Below, in pieces: positions 16,498 through 29,899 of a stretch of DNA of 64,000 bases. Position numbers and translations under genes: made by a program. The notes under the pieces were generated by a model. The model was not told the DNA's origin. It searched no databases and was given only the letters and a program-made list of their open reading frames with translations. How positions within the stretch are numbered: the first letter of the stretch is position 1; each line of letters starts with the position of its first letter. The DNA comes from Symsagittifera roscoffensis (taxonomy: Eukaryota; Xenacoelomorpha; Acoela; Convolutidae), in assembly GCF_963678635.1 (NCBI RefSeq), contig NC_087064.1, positions 69,616,123 to 69,680,122 of the forward strand. The letters are read 5' to 3'.

Positions 16498-19400
16498 GAA
16501 ACTTGTTCATTTAAGATCAAAACCCAAATTGGCAGGAAAAAACATCTAAGTTAAAAATTTTGTGGTTCAATCGCGAAAAACAGCCAAATTTGATCACAAC
16601 TAGACTTTCCACATAAATGAACGATTACCAATTATTTGAAACCAATTGATAGTTGGAAAAGTTGGAGATAACAAATCAATCAATTTACATTGAAATCAAA
16701 AACTTTAAATTACAGATACGCATTGTATTTTCTTTTCCCTAACCCATGGTGTTTCGCTCACACAGAAAAGGAGCCTTAAATAAACATCGACCCGCAACAA
16801 AGATTCAAACTACAAGAATGCTCGTATATCAGGTCAAAACCCTAAACGCACCTACTGCCCTCTTCAACTGGTCTCAGAAAGTTTTTGCTAACTGAAAAAA
16901 TAACGTATTATCAAATTAAGGTTAACTACTTAAACAATAAGTGTTAACAAATGATCCGTAATTGAAATATACATCACCAATTAACTTGCCTCAACACGAT
17001 TTAGAACAATTTTGTAGTGCAGCATAATTCAACACGCATAAATCATTCGCGTTACACTATCAGCATCAAAATATCAATTGCTTTTAACTTGACCCGCATA
17101 GGGCATTCATTAAACCATACATACAACTTGCTTTAAATTAAAATGAAATGATTTTCAGTGCGTGCGAATTAGCCACGCTTAAATGAGTTGCGCTTTCATA
17201 ATCATGGACAATTTTTTAAAAGCGCGCATAAATTAGTCCAGAAAACACCATTCAAGAACTTTTCGAAGCCTCTCAATTTTACCAAAAAAAATTGCAGGTA
17301 AAACGAATCTTTCAGCATTTTAACTCAGGGATGCGATGTCTTCATTGGTGTATAAAAACATTGCTTCGAAAATTTTCACTCGATCACCGAATCCGTTTAC
17401 AATAAAAAAAGATTTTGGTCTGAATAGGCCAAAATTCACAAATAGCTCAGGCCTAAATTCAAAAATACTTCTTTTAAAATTGGTATAACAACATGTCCAT
17501 TTGAGATTGAAATCCAACCTGACAAAAAGTTTTTTTAGCAACAATTTTGTAGATTAATCTCGAAAAGCAGACATCCCTGAGCACCAACTTTGATCAAAAC
17601 TAATCAAAATTCTAATCACAAGTTAATTGCAACAAATTGATAGTTGGCAAAGATGGAGCTACCAATTCAAACAACTAAAAATAAAATCGATTAATTCGAA
17701 TTTCACTAACCCATTGTCATTTTCCAACTCATGAATTTTTACCAACGCAGAAAACCACAAATAAACATCAGATGCGCTCGAATGATATACCATCAAATTA
17801 TTCTTTGAACCAGGATTCAATCAAAGCTTATAAGGTTATTTAATTCAAGGTTCTATCGAAAAAATTATGGCTCGAAGAAAGCGGTTTGAAGTTTTTTGTT
17901 TCATCGACTGGCGATGGCACGTTTGCGACGGCTAGTACAAATATATAATAAAAAAGAGGTCTATGCCGGTTAAAAATAAAAATAAAATTGTTTTGCCTTC
18001 AGTTTAAATTTGGGTGTACTGAGCTCAACATATTGTACTAATCGAAAAAAAAAGAGATTTCTGAGAATCCGCAGTGCAAGGGTGATCTCGAAAAATTGAA
18101 ACCATGAACAAATGTTTTTTAATCGATTGTCCTCGAAATTATGACTGATCATAGAAGCTGAATTTATCACTTGCAGTTCAGAAAATGTGACTTTTGTCTT
18201 CAAAATTTTTTTCTTTAAGTACTGATTAAGTATTAAACAATATAGAACCTAATAATTATTAAAGGACCACAATATTCAAAATATTGGACTTGGAATTAGT
18301 TTTTCTGAACTCTTTTATATCGTTTTCCCTAGCCTTAAGAACAAAAAAACTCAAAGCAACTACAAACGGTTCTTATAGCAGTTCAACTGGTTGATCTTAA
18401 ACAGTAACTTATTGACAGGCTTTTTGTTTATGTGAGTTAACGACTGTAATGAAAAAAACTCTGATAAACTTTTAAAGAATCATTTAAATGTTAGATTACC
18501 GAAACAGTGTGCATCCTAATATTTTAAGAAACCTGCAATATTCATACATTTAGGTCTTTCTTCAAAGTTAAAACTAAAAGCCTTAAAACTAACAATAACT
18601 CGAGAAATGAATTGTACATCAAAAACTTAACCTCCGCTCAAAAATTTGTTAAAAGATATTTGTGAAAATATTGACCACCTGTAAATTCGAGCTAAGTAAT
18701 TAAACATTAAGTGTTGAAAAATGAGCCGTATTTGAATTATCAATTATCTTGTCTCAATTCAAATTCGAACAATTTTGTAGGATTTCAGGAGAATTCATCG
18801 TGCTCAAATCATTAGCGTTACATTTTCAGCATCAAAATATTAAACGAGCTCGTGCCATCAAATTATTCCAGTGATGCGCGCATGCTAAGAAACTAAAGAT
18901 AGAGAGCTCGATCCTACGACTTTCGTTCTTTTGGAAATCTTCCTCAATTATTCTTTTGAAAATTGGTATGAATAAAAAAAAAAACTTTTTTCGAAAGTTG
19001 GAACAAGAATTAAAATACCTCTTCCTCGCCACAGTTACTGGACAGTATTTGGAATTCATATTCGGTATATAATGAAAATATCTGTTGTAACTCTTGAAAT
19101 TACAAAACTATGTTAAGTGTGCGAGTATCATTTTCTAAAAGTTTTTTTATCTGCCTGAAATTAATGTTACTGGATTCTTTTTCCGCAAAATTATATGAAC
19201 TAAATTCTGCAATTGACAAAGAGTATACCGCGTTAAGAGATGTCATGCAAAATCAAACGTCTGTCAGACAGAAAAACTCTCTGCTTGAAATTTTTTTTCG
19301 GATGGTCTAAGATTTGACAAATTCTGCTTTGTCATTGAGAGCACAGAATTGAAAACTGTAAAATAACACAAAAACATCAGATGATGTTTTTTATCTTTCA

Positions 19401-19659
19401 AATTAGAGTCAAAGGAAAATATGAAATTACGTTAAAGCTCGTTGAATTACGGATTTTTATGAAAAACTTTTTCATAATGAAACTAGCTTGCTTATGAACA
19501 AAACACACAAAAATTTTTCATTATACTTGAACTGAGAAACATATAATTGAATCTAATATAATAAAATTAGCCAATTTTTGCAGTTGGTAATTAAAATGAA
19601 TTCTACTGTAGAAAAAAAACAAAAGGTAGAACTTTAATATCAATTTCAATTCGGGTGGT

Positions 19660-20700
19660 TTCAGTTTTTTCTTTTTCTTTTCCACGAAAAATCAAGTACC
19701 ACAAGTAATAATAGGAAAGGGTCGCGTGAATGATCATATTAGAGCCCTTTCAGTCGTGATTCCAACGACATTAACAGATTTCCCGAAATTTTCAGAAGTT
19801 GTCCCAGTATCGAGAAAAAACGGATTTTGGAAAATTCAAAAAAATTCCGCTAAAATTTTTTCAAAAAATGTTTGTATTTTTTTTTAGAAATTTATTGTTT
19901 TGTAGTAAGTTTTTCACTCGATCACTGAATCCGTTTGCAATTAAAAAATTTTTGGTCTGAATAGGCCAAAATTCACATATAGTTCAGGCCTAAATTCGAA
20001 AAAATTTCTTTTAAAATTGGTATAATAACATGTCCATTTGAGATTGAAATCCAACCTGACAAAAAGTATTTTTAGCAACGATTTTGTAGATTATTCTCAA
20101 AAAGCTCCAATTTAAGCCATGAAAACTTAGTTTTAGTCAAGTAAAGTTGTTTTTGGATGGATTTTTTTAGCGCCCTTTTCAAATTAAAAATTTCAAAAAA
20201 TTTCTGCTAAAATTTTTTCAAAAAATGTTTGTATTTTTTAGAAATTTATTGTTTTGTAGTAAGTTTTTCAATTACTTTATTTGCTCGATTTTTAGTCTAA
20301 ATCGAGCAAATAATGAGCGCTAGCAGGCATAAAATAGCCTATTCTTGCTCCAATTTAAGCCATGAAAACTTAGTTTTAGTCAAGTAAGGTTGTTTTTGGA
20401 TGTTTTAGCGCCCTTTTCAAATTAAAAATTTCAAAAATTCAAAAAATTTCTGCTAAAATTTTTTCAAAAAATGTTTGTATGTTTTAAAAATTTATCGTTT
20501 TGTAGTAAATTTTCTACAATTTTTGCCAAATTTAATATGACTGTCGAATAATCTTAAGTTCCAAATATTTGTTCAGATCCTTTTATCACACCACGCAGAA
20601 AATAACAACACTAATTTGAAAAAAAAACTTTGAAATGTTTTTACTATGGTCGGAACATTCTGTGCTACTTGCACAGTAACCGGCTATCCTTTTTGCAAGT
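19660..20700 (+). repeat. Dispersed repeat, family C
   Basis: The segment from GGTGGTTTCAGTTTT through GAAGTTGTCCCAGT to GATCCTTTTATCACACCACG recurs, diverged, at 47,070-47,760, so it is a dispersed repeat older than the tandem duplication. The second duplication copy carries it at 26,908-27,950. Confidence 0.6.
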
Positions 20701-21200
20701 TGAAATAGTTCGTATGTTTCTGTTTACAGCATAAGACCCAAAAACTGGCACGGAAAAAAAACATTTTTTTTTTGTTCTGATGACAAGTTTAAAAAACAAA
20801 ACGAAATTCTAAAACCTAACTCAGCATGTTTTTCGCATAAGCAATTTTGTTTAAGAAATCAAACAAGTGAAAAAGTCTAACTTGAGCATGAAAAACTTTT
20901 CACGTTTTCCTGAAGATCAAAAAAACATAACAAAAACCTTATGAACTAAAAAAATTTCCTCACATTATTCCTTGGCATTCAAATAAACCCTATTTCGTTT
21001 ATGCAATAAGTTTACTAGAAATACATTTGTTAAATCTTTTGAACAAGGCAAGTTTTCAGCCCGTATCAAGCTGCTGCGATTTAAAGATTTTAAAGCGTAA
21101 ATACACTTATTTCCCCAAAAACCTTTAGTCATGGCAAAAACTTATTGTATTATTATCCAGCCCACTTGTGATTTGCGAACGCGGTCATTATAAACCATTA

Positions 21201-21869
21201 CGAGGCCAAACTGTGCATTCTGTGCATTGTAAACGGATTCCGCAACAGGCCAAAATGAGATTTGTCGCGGAATCCGCAGCATTTCTACTTTTCATTGATC
21301 TTCTTTGCTGTTTTGGATTCCACAAACAAATACTTAAAACATTGTACCGCTCAAAATTGCTCCAAAAACAGGCAAATTTACGGAATCCGCAACTGTCTTT
21401 GCGGAATCCAGAGCAGTTTGTGGAATCCACAAACAAATAATAAGTCATGTGTATAGTTACATTGAGCTGTTGCGGAATCCGCAAACTGTAAGTGGACTCC
21501 GCAAATTGTAAGTGAAATTCGCAAGTTGTAAATGGAATCCGCATTTTGTTTGCGGATGCCATTATATTTGCGGATTCTACGTACATTTTGCGGATTCCAC
21601 TTACATTTTGCGGATTCCAATTACATTTTGCGATATTCACTTACAGTTGCGGAATCTAGAACAAATAGCTATATTTGCTTGTTGCGGAATCCGCAACAAA
21701 ACAATTGTGCCGACAAAATTTACGTTACAGCTATTTGTACGCGGAATCCACGAAACTTTTGTAGGTTGGATCCACTCACTTTTTGTATCATGTTTAAAGT
21801 TTTGTCTCTGGAATCCAGGAACATACAGACAGAAAATTGTGTGCCTATCCAGTGCACAGTTTGGCCTCG
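21201..21869 (+). mobile_element. TIR element filled with GGAATCC palindromes, copy 1
   Basis: Bounded by a perfect 17-bp inverted repeat, CGAGGCCAAACTGTGCA (21,201-21,217) and its complement (21,853-21,869). Inside, more than a dozen GGAATCC or GGATTCC cores occur, many within TTGCGGAATCCGCAA, which is an almost perfect palindrome, spaced about 20-60 bp. No conserved ORF: the 150- and 170-codon frames here only reflect the periodic repeat. It looks like a non-autonomous element. Confidence 0.75.
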
Positions 21870-23250
21870 AAACGAAGCGATGCATAGGACAAGATATGCG
21901 TGCATGTCTATCCAACTTCAAAACTCTCCGAACAATTTTATATCGAACTGTCTTTCCAAACTAAAATTGAAGGCCAGCTATTTGACAAGCTTCATTTTTA
22001 AGGTTATTCCACTAACACTTCGTTCACTAACACTTAAAATTTAGTTCGGAAGAGATATTTGAAATACTATTCTTGAGGTGATGAAAAAACCACGCCACTC
22101 AAGTAAATAAAATTCATTTCGTTGATGAACAAAAAAATGAACACAAAAATCAAGCAAATCAATAACTTATTCAATTTTACTTTCTACAACTGTTCTCGTG
22201 TCGGCAAAGAGATCTTGTTTCTACACTTTTAATTAATTGTCCAAAGTGAACTAGCATGATTAGATAGAACCAAGAAATTCTGGATCTCAGATAACGCTAT
22301 TATCTTGGATAGCTCAAAAATAAAAATAACTTCTTGAATAAAACCTTGAATAATGATTTTTTGATTCGAATATCATGTGACAATGCAAAAAATTATTTCT
22401 CGGTAATCACAACACGAACAAAACGGCAAGCGTCGTTTCTAATGTCAACGTTTCAAAAAGTTTCTCGGCATCCAATCAAGTTTCTTCTGGTAATGACATC
22501 ATCTCTATCTGTGTTCGTAGTTTCCAATTCGATTCGTAGCTAGCGCCGTCAAGTCTCGAAATGCGCAAACGGCTAGGCTGATTATGGTTTTATAAACCTA
22601 TCTGCGCAACCCCTCAAAACTGAAAAATGAAATGACAAAAATACGCAAAATACACAAAAATACGCATAAATTAATCGAGAAAAACGCCATACAAGCGCTT
22701 TTCAAACCCTCCTAACTTTTTCAAAACAAATAGTAGGCAAAATCTAAATTTTAGCAATTAAAACCTTGGAGTCGATCTTTTATTTGGTGTAGAAAAATGT
22801 TGTTTTCAAAACTATTATTTTCATAACCGAACCTAATCTCAATTAAAAAGGCTTTGGTCTGAATTGCCCTAAATTAGACAAGACTGATAGCATCAAGGCG
22901 AAGCCCTGATGTTATGACTGACTTTTAAGCTCGGTGAAGTGGTGTTTGCTCTAGAACATTGATATATTTATCAAAAACAATGAAACATCCTCCGCACGCT
23001 TTGTTAAATACAAAGTGATATAGCATGCCTCGAATCAATTTTGAACTTTGAAGCCATAACTTTCCGTAAACTAGTCATGGTGAATTGACTTTTTTAATTT
23101 GAGCAGAGGACAGCAATACTTTCAACATATCTTACAAAAAGTTCTGTCAAAAAAGGCTAGTTAAAATGTCAAAATTTGTCTGGAGAAACAAAAAACCCCC
23201 ATATCCTTTACCCTCTTTATACTCCTCTTAAGTCCCTCATTCAAAATCGA

Positions 23251-23745
23251 CACAAGACTGCTTGTATCGTATCAGGGCGACGCCTTGAAATTTCTGACTG
23301 CGTTTTAAGATGTATGGAGCAAAGTTCGCTTCAAAAAATTTGATGAAAATTTCAAAAACAAGTTCAAAATTGTTTGAATAACACTCCCCACACGCTATTT
23401 CAAGTACGAAGTGATACAATTTGCAAACAGCGATGTGTTAATTAGACAACATAGCATGCCTCAATTCAATTTAGAACGATTTTTAAAGCGGATTAAAACT
23501 CCGCTTACGCGTTAATAAGACGAAACATATCTCGCGTTAATTTTCCAAAATTGGCAATCCTTTTACCGCCATAAATTTACGAATTTACCAACTATGATCA
23601 CAGACAAAATATCTTTTTGAATTTGAGCTCAAGACAAAAATAGCTTTTAAATGATTTTGCTAGTTGAGACGTCGAAATTCGTCTAGAGAAAAAAGCATAC
23701 GGAGCACAAATGTTCCGTCACTTTCTTCGCGAAGTCGGAACTATA
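23251..23745 (+). repeat. Family A repeat, second tandem copy
   Basis: Same element as 16,003-16,497, carried by the 7.24-kb duplication. Confidence 0.7.
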
Positions 23746-26700
23746 GAAACTTGTTCATTTAAGATCAAAACCCAAATTGGCAGGAAAAAACATCTAAGTT
23801 AAAAATTTTGTGGTTCAATCGCGAAAAACAGCCAAATTTGATCACAACTAGACTTTCCACATAAATGAACGATTACCAATTATTTGAAACCAATTGATAG
23901 TTGGAAAAGTTGGAGATAACAAATCAATCAATTTACATTGAAATCAAAAACTTTAAATTACAGATACGCATTGTATTTTCTTTTCCCTAACCCATGGTGT
24001 TTCGCTCACACAGAAAAGGAGCCTTAAATAAACATCGACCCGCAACAAAGATTCAAACTACAAGAATGCTCGTATATCAGGTCAAAACCCTAAACGCACC
24101 TACTGCCCTCTTCAACTGGTCTCAGAAAGTTTTTGCTAACTGAAAAAATAACGTATTATCAAATTAAGGTTAACTACTTAAACAATAAGTATTAACAAAT
24201 GATCCGTAATTGAAATATACATCACCAATTAACTTGCCTCAACACGATTTAGAACAATTTTGTAGTGCAGCATAATTCAACACGCATAAATCATTCGCGT
24301 TACACTATCAGCATCAAAATATCAATTGCTTTTAACTTGACCCGCATAGGGCATTCATTAAACCATACATACAACTTGCTTTAAATTAAAATGAAATGAT
24401 TTTCAGTGCGTGCGAATTAGCCACGCTTAAATGAGTTGCGCTTTCATAATCATGGACAATTTTTTAAAAGCGCGCATAAATTAGTCCAGAAAACACCATT
24501 CAAGAACTTTTCGAAGCCTCTCAATTTTACCAAAAAAAATTGCAGGTAAAACGAATCTTTCAGCATTTTAACTCAGGGATGCGATGTCTTCATTGGTGTA
24601 TAAAAACATTGCTTCGAAAATTTTCACTCGATCACCGAATCCGTTTACAATAAAAAAAGATTTTGGTCTGAATAGGCCAAAATTCACAAATAGTTCAGGC
24701 CTAAATTCAAAAATACTTCTTTTAAAATTGGTATAACAACATGTCCATTTGAGATTGAAATCCAACCTGACAAAAAGTATTTTTAGCAACAATTTTGTAG
24801 ATTAATCTCGAAAAGCAGACATCCCTGAGCACCAACTTTGATCAAAACTAATCAAAATTCTAATCACAAGTTAATTGCAACAAATTGATAGTTGGCAAAG
24901 ATGGAGCTACCAATTCAAACAACTAAAAATAAAATCGATTAATTCGAATTTCACTAACCCATTGTCATTTTCCAACTCATGAATTTTTACCAACGCAGAA
25001 AACCACAAATAAACATCAGATGCGCTCGAATGATATACCATCAAATTATTCTTTGAACCAGGATTCAATCAAAGCTTATAAGGTTATTTAATTCAAGGTT
25101 CTATCGAAAAAATTATGGCTCGAAGAAAGCGGTTTGAAGTTTTTTGTTTCATCGACTGGCGATGGCACGTTTGCGACGGCTAGTACAAATATATAATAAA
25201 AAAGAGGTCTATGCCGGTTAAAAATAAAAATAAAATTGTTTTGCCTTCAGTTTAAATTTGGGTGTACTGAGCTCAACATATTGTACTAATCGAAAAAAAA
25301 AGAGATTTCTGAGAATCCGCAGTGCAAGGGTGATCTCGAAAAATTGAAACCATGAACAAATGTTTTTTAATCGATTGTCCTCGAAATTATGACTGATCAT
25401 AGAAGCTGAATTTATCACTTGCAGTTCAGAAAATGTGACTTTTGTCTTCAAAATTTTTTTCTTTAAGTACTGATTAAGTATTAAACAATATAGAACCTAA
25501 TAATTATTAAAGGACCACAATATTCAAAATATTGGACTTGGAATTAGTTTTTCTGAACTCTTTTATATCGTTTTCCCTAGCCTTATGAACAAAAAAACTC
25601 AAAGCAACTACAAACGGTTCTTATAGCAGTTCAACTGGTTGATCTTAAACAGTAACTTATTGACAGGCTTTTTGTTTATGTGAGTTAACGACTGTAATGA
25701 AAAAAACTCTGATAAACTTTTAAAGAATCATTTAAATGTTAGATTACCGAAACAATGTGCATCCTAATATTTTAAGAAACCTGCAATATTCATACATTTA
25801 GGTCTTTCTTCAAAGTTAAAACTAAAAGCCTTAAAACTAACAATAACTCGAGAAATGAATTGTACATCAAAAACTTAACCTCCGCTCAAAAATTTGTTAA
25901 AAGATATTTGTGAAAATATTGACCACCTGTAAATTCGAGCTAAGTAATTAAACATTAAGTGTTGAAAAATGAGCCGTATTTGAATTATCAATTATCTTGT
26001 CTCAATTCAAATTCGAACAATTTTGTAGGATTTCAGGAGAATTCATCGTGCTCAAATCATTAGCGTTACATTTTCAGCATCAAAATATTAAACGAGCTCG
26101 TGCCATCAAATTATTCCAGTGATGCGCGCATGCTAAGAAACTAAAGATAGAGAGCTCGATCCTACGACTTTCGTTCTTTTGGAAATCTTCCTCAATTATT
26201 CTTTTGAAAATTGGTATGAATAAAAAAAAAAACTTTTTTCGAAAGTTGGAACAAGAATTAAAATACCTCTTCCTCGCCACAGTTACTGGACAGTATTTGG
26301 AATTCATATTCGGTATATAATGAAAATATCTGTTGTAACTCTTGAAATTACAAAAATATGTTAAGTGTGCGAGTATCATTTTCTAAAAGTTTTTTTATCT
26401 GCCTGAAATTAATGTTACTGGATTCTTTTTCCGCAAAATTATATGAACTAAATTCTGCAATTGACAAAGAGTATACCGCGTTAAGAGATGTCATGCAAAA
26501 TCAAACGTCTGTCAGACAGAAAAACTCTCTGCTTGAAATTTTTTTTCGGATGGTCTAAGATTTGACAAATTCTGCTTTGTCATTGAGAGCACAGAATTGA
26601 AAACTGTAAAATAACACAAAAACATCAGATGATGTTTTTTATCTTTCAAATTAGAGTCAAAGGAAAATATGAAATTACGTTAAAGCTCGTTGAATTACGG

Positions 26701-28449
26701 ATTTTTATGAAAAACTTTTTCATAATGAAACTAGCTTGCTTATGAACAAAACACACAAAAATTTTTCATTATACTTGAACTGAGAAACATATAATTGAAT
26801 CTAATATAATAAAATTAGCCAATTTTTGCAGTTGGTAATTAAAATGAATTCTACTGTAGAAAAAAAACAAAAGGTAGAACTTTAATATCAATTTCAATTC
26901 GGGTGGTTTCAGTTTTTTCTTTTTCTTTTCCACGAAAAATCAAGTACCACAAGTAATAATAGGAAAGGGTCGCGTGAATGATCATATTAGAGCCCTTTCA
27001 GTCGTGATTCCAACGACATTAACAGATTTCCCGAAATTTTCAGAAGTTGTCCCAGTATCGAGAAAAAACGGATTTTGGAAAATTCAAAAAAATTCCGCTA
27101 AAATTTTTTCAAAAAATGTTTGTATTTTTTTTTAGAAATTTATTGTTTTGTAGTAAGTTTTTCACTCGATCACTGAATCCGTTTGCAATTAAAAAATTTT
27201 TGGTCTGAATAGGCCAAAATTCACATATAGTTCAGGCCTAAATTCGAAAAAATTTCTTTTAAAATTGGTATAATAACATGTCCATTTGAGATTGAAATCC
27301 AACCTGACAAAAAGTATTTTTAGCAACGATTTTGTAGATTATTCTCAAAAAACTCCAATTTAAGCCATGAAAACTTAGTTTTAGTCAAGTAAAGTTGTTT
27401 TTGGATGGATTTTTTTAGCGCCCTTTTCAAATTAAAAATTTCAAAAAATTTCTGCTAAAATTTTTTCAAAAAATGTTTGTATTTTTTAGAAATTTATTGT
27501 TTTGTAGTAAGTTTTTCAATTACTTTATTTGCTCGATTTTTAGTCTAAATAGAGCAAATAATGATCGCTAGCAGGCATAAAATAGCCTATTCTTGCTCCA
27601 ATTTAAGCCATGAAAACTTAGTTTTAGTCAAGTAAGGTTGTTTTTGGATGTTTTAGCGCCCTTTTCAAATTAAAAATTTCAAAAATTCAAAAAATTTCTG
27701 CTAAAATTTTTTCAAAAAATGTTTGTATGTTTTAAAAATTTATCGTTTTGTAGTAAATTTTCTACAATTTTTGCCAAATTTAATATGACTGTCGAATAAT
27801 CTTAAGTTCCAAATATTTGTTCAGATCCTTTTATCACACCACGCAGAAAATAACAACACTAATTTGAAAAAAAAACTTTGAAATGTTTTTACTATGGTCG
27901 GAACATTCTGTGCTACTTGCACAGTAACCGGCTATCCTTTTTGCAAGTTGAAATAGTTCGTATGTTTCTGTTTACAGCATAAGACCCAAAAACTGGCACG
28001 GAAAAAAAAACATTTTTTTTTTGTTCTGATGACAAGTTTAAAAAACAAAACGAAATTCTAAAACCTAACTCAGCATTTTTTTCGCATAAGCAATTTTGTT
28101 TAAGAAATCAAACAAGTGAAAAAGTCTAACTTGAGCATGAAAAACTTTTCACGTTTTCCTGAAGATCAAAAAAACATAACAAAAACCTTATGAACTAAAA
28201 AAATTTCCTCACATTATTCCTTGGCATTCAAATAAACCCTATTTCGTTTATGCAATAAGTTTACTAGAAATACATTTGTTAAATTTTTTGAACAAGGCAA
28301 GTTTTCAGCCCGTATCAAGCTGCTGCGATTTAAAGATTTTAAAGCGTAAATACACTTATTTCCCCAAAAACCTTTAGTCATGGCAAAAACTTATTGTATT
28401 ATTATCCAGCCCACTTGTGATTTGCGAACGCGGTCATTATAAACCATTA

Positions 28450-29118
28450 CGAGGCCAAACTGTGCATTCTGTGCATTGTAAACGGATTCCGCAACAGGCC
28501 AAAATGAGATTTGTCGCGGAATCCGCAGCATTTCTACTTTTCATTGATCTTCTTTGCTGTTTTGGATTCCACAAACAAATACTTAAAACATTGTACCGCT
28601 CAAAATTGCTCCAAAAACAGGCAAATTTACGGAATCCGCAACTGTCTTTGCGGAATCCAGAGCAGTTTGTGGAATCCACAAACAAATAATAAGTCATGTG
28701 TATAGTTACATTGAGCTGTTGCGGAATCCGCAAACTGTAAGTGGACTCCGCAAATTGTAAGTGAAATTCGCAAGTTGTAAATGGAATCCGCATTTTGTTT
28801 GCGGATGCCATTATATTTGCGGATTCTACGTACATTTTGCGGATTCCACTTACATTTTGCGGATTCCAATTACATTTTGCGATATTCACTTACAGTTGCG
28901 GAATCTAGAACAAATAGCTATATTTGCTTGTTGCGGAATCCGCAACAAAACAATTGTGCCGACAAAATTTACGTTACAGCTATTTGTACGCGGAATCCAC
29001 GAAACTTTTGTAGGTTGGATCCACTCACTTTTTGTATCATGTTTAAAGTTTTGTCTCTGGAATCCAGGAACATACAGACAGAAAATTGTGTGCCTATCCA
29101 GTGCACAGTTTGGCCTCG
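28450..29118 (+). mobile_element. TIR element filled with GGAATCC palindromes, copy 2
   Basis: Tandem-duplication copy of 21,201-21,869, with the same TIRs (28,450-28,466 and 29,102-29,118). Confidence 0.75.
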
Positions 29119-29899
29119 AAACGAAGCGATGCATAGGACAAGATATGCGTGCATGTCTATCCAACTTCAAAACTCTCCGAACAATTTTATATCGAACTGT
29201 CTTTCCAAACTAAAATTGAAGGCCAGCTATTTGACAAGCTTCATTTTTAAGGTTATTCCACTAACACTTCGTTCACTAACACTTAAAATTTAGTTCGGAA
29301 GAGATATTTGAAATACTATTCTTGAGGTGATGAAAAAACCACGCCACTCAAGTAAATAAAATTCATTTCGTTGATGAACAAAAAAATGAACACAAAAATC
29401 AAGCAAATCAATAACTTATTCAATTTTACTTTCTACAACTGTTCTCGTGTCGGCAAAGAGATCTTGTTTCTACACTTTTAATTAATTGTCCAAAGTGAAC
29501 TAGCATGATTAGATAGAACCAAGAAATTCTGGATCTCAGATAACGCTATTATCTTGGATAGCTCAAAAATAAAAATAACTTCTTGAATAAAACCTTGAAT
29601 AATGATTTTTTGATTCGAATATCATGTGACAATGCAAAAAATTATTTCTCGGTAATCACAACACGAACAAAACGGCAAGCGTCGTTTCTAATGTCAACGT
29701 TTCAAAAAGTTTCTCGGCATCCAATCAAGTTTCTTCTGGTAATGACATCATCTCTATCTGTGTTCGTAGTTTCCAATTCGATTCGTAGCTAGCGCCGTCA
29801 AGTCTCGAAATGCGCAAACGGCTAGGCTGATTATGGTTTTATAAACCTATCTGCGCAACCCCTCAAAACTGAAAAATGAAATGACAAAAATACGCAAAA

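Larger units (their letters stand above)
15415..22650 (+). repeat. 7.24-kb tandem duplication, copy 1
   Basis: Repeated as 22,663-29,899 in the same orientation (offset 7,248-7,249). Aligning by eye I find about a dozen single-base differences and a 1-nt change in an A run. No gene is supported; the short ORFs inside are unsupported. It contains diverged members of a hairpin-bearing repeat family (15,635-15,960; 16,003-16,497), internal repeats (15,360-15,640 vs 17,170-17,430; 17,380-17,560 vs 19,910-20,090; 20,100-20,280 vs 20,345-20,510), a segment shared with 47,070-47,760, and the GGAATCC palindrome element at 21,201-21,869. Confidence 0.95.
22663..29899 (+). repeat. 7.24-kb tandem duplication, copy 2
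   Basis: Second copy of 15,415-22,650. A 12-bp A-rich filler (22,651-22,662) joins the copies. Substitutions are scattered, for example near 23,614, 24,191, 25,585, 27,548 and 28,077. As in copy 1, no gene is supported. Confidence 0.95.

Noticed and set aside
21188-22044. Overlapping 150- and 170-codon ORFs rich in Trp-Asn-Pro and Arg-Ile-Pro
   Set aside because: Direct translations of the GGAATCC palindromes in several frames and on both strands. The identical frames at 28,437-29,293 come from the tandem duplication, not from selection.
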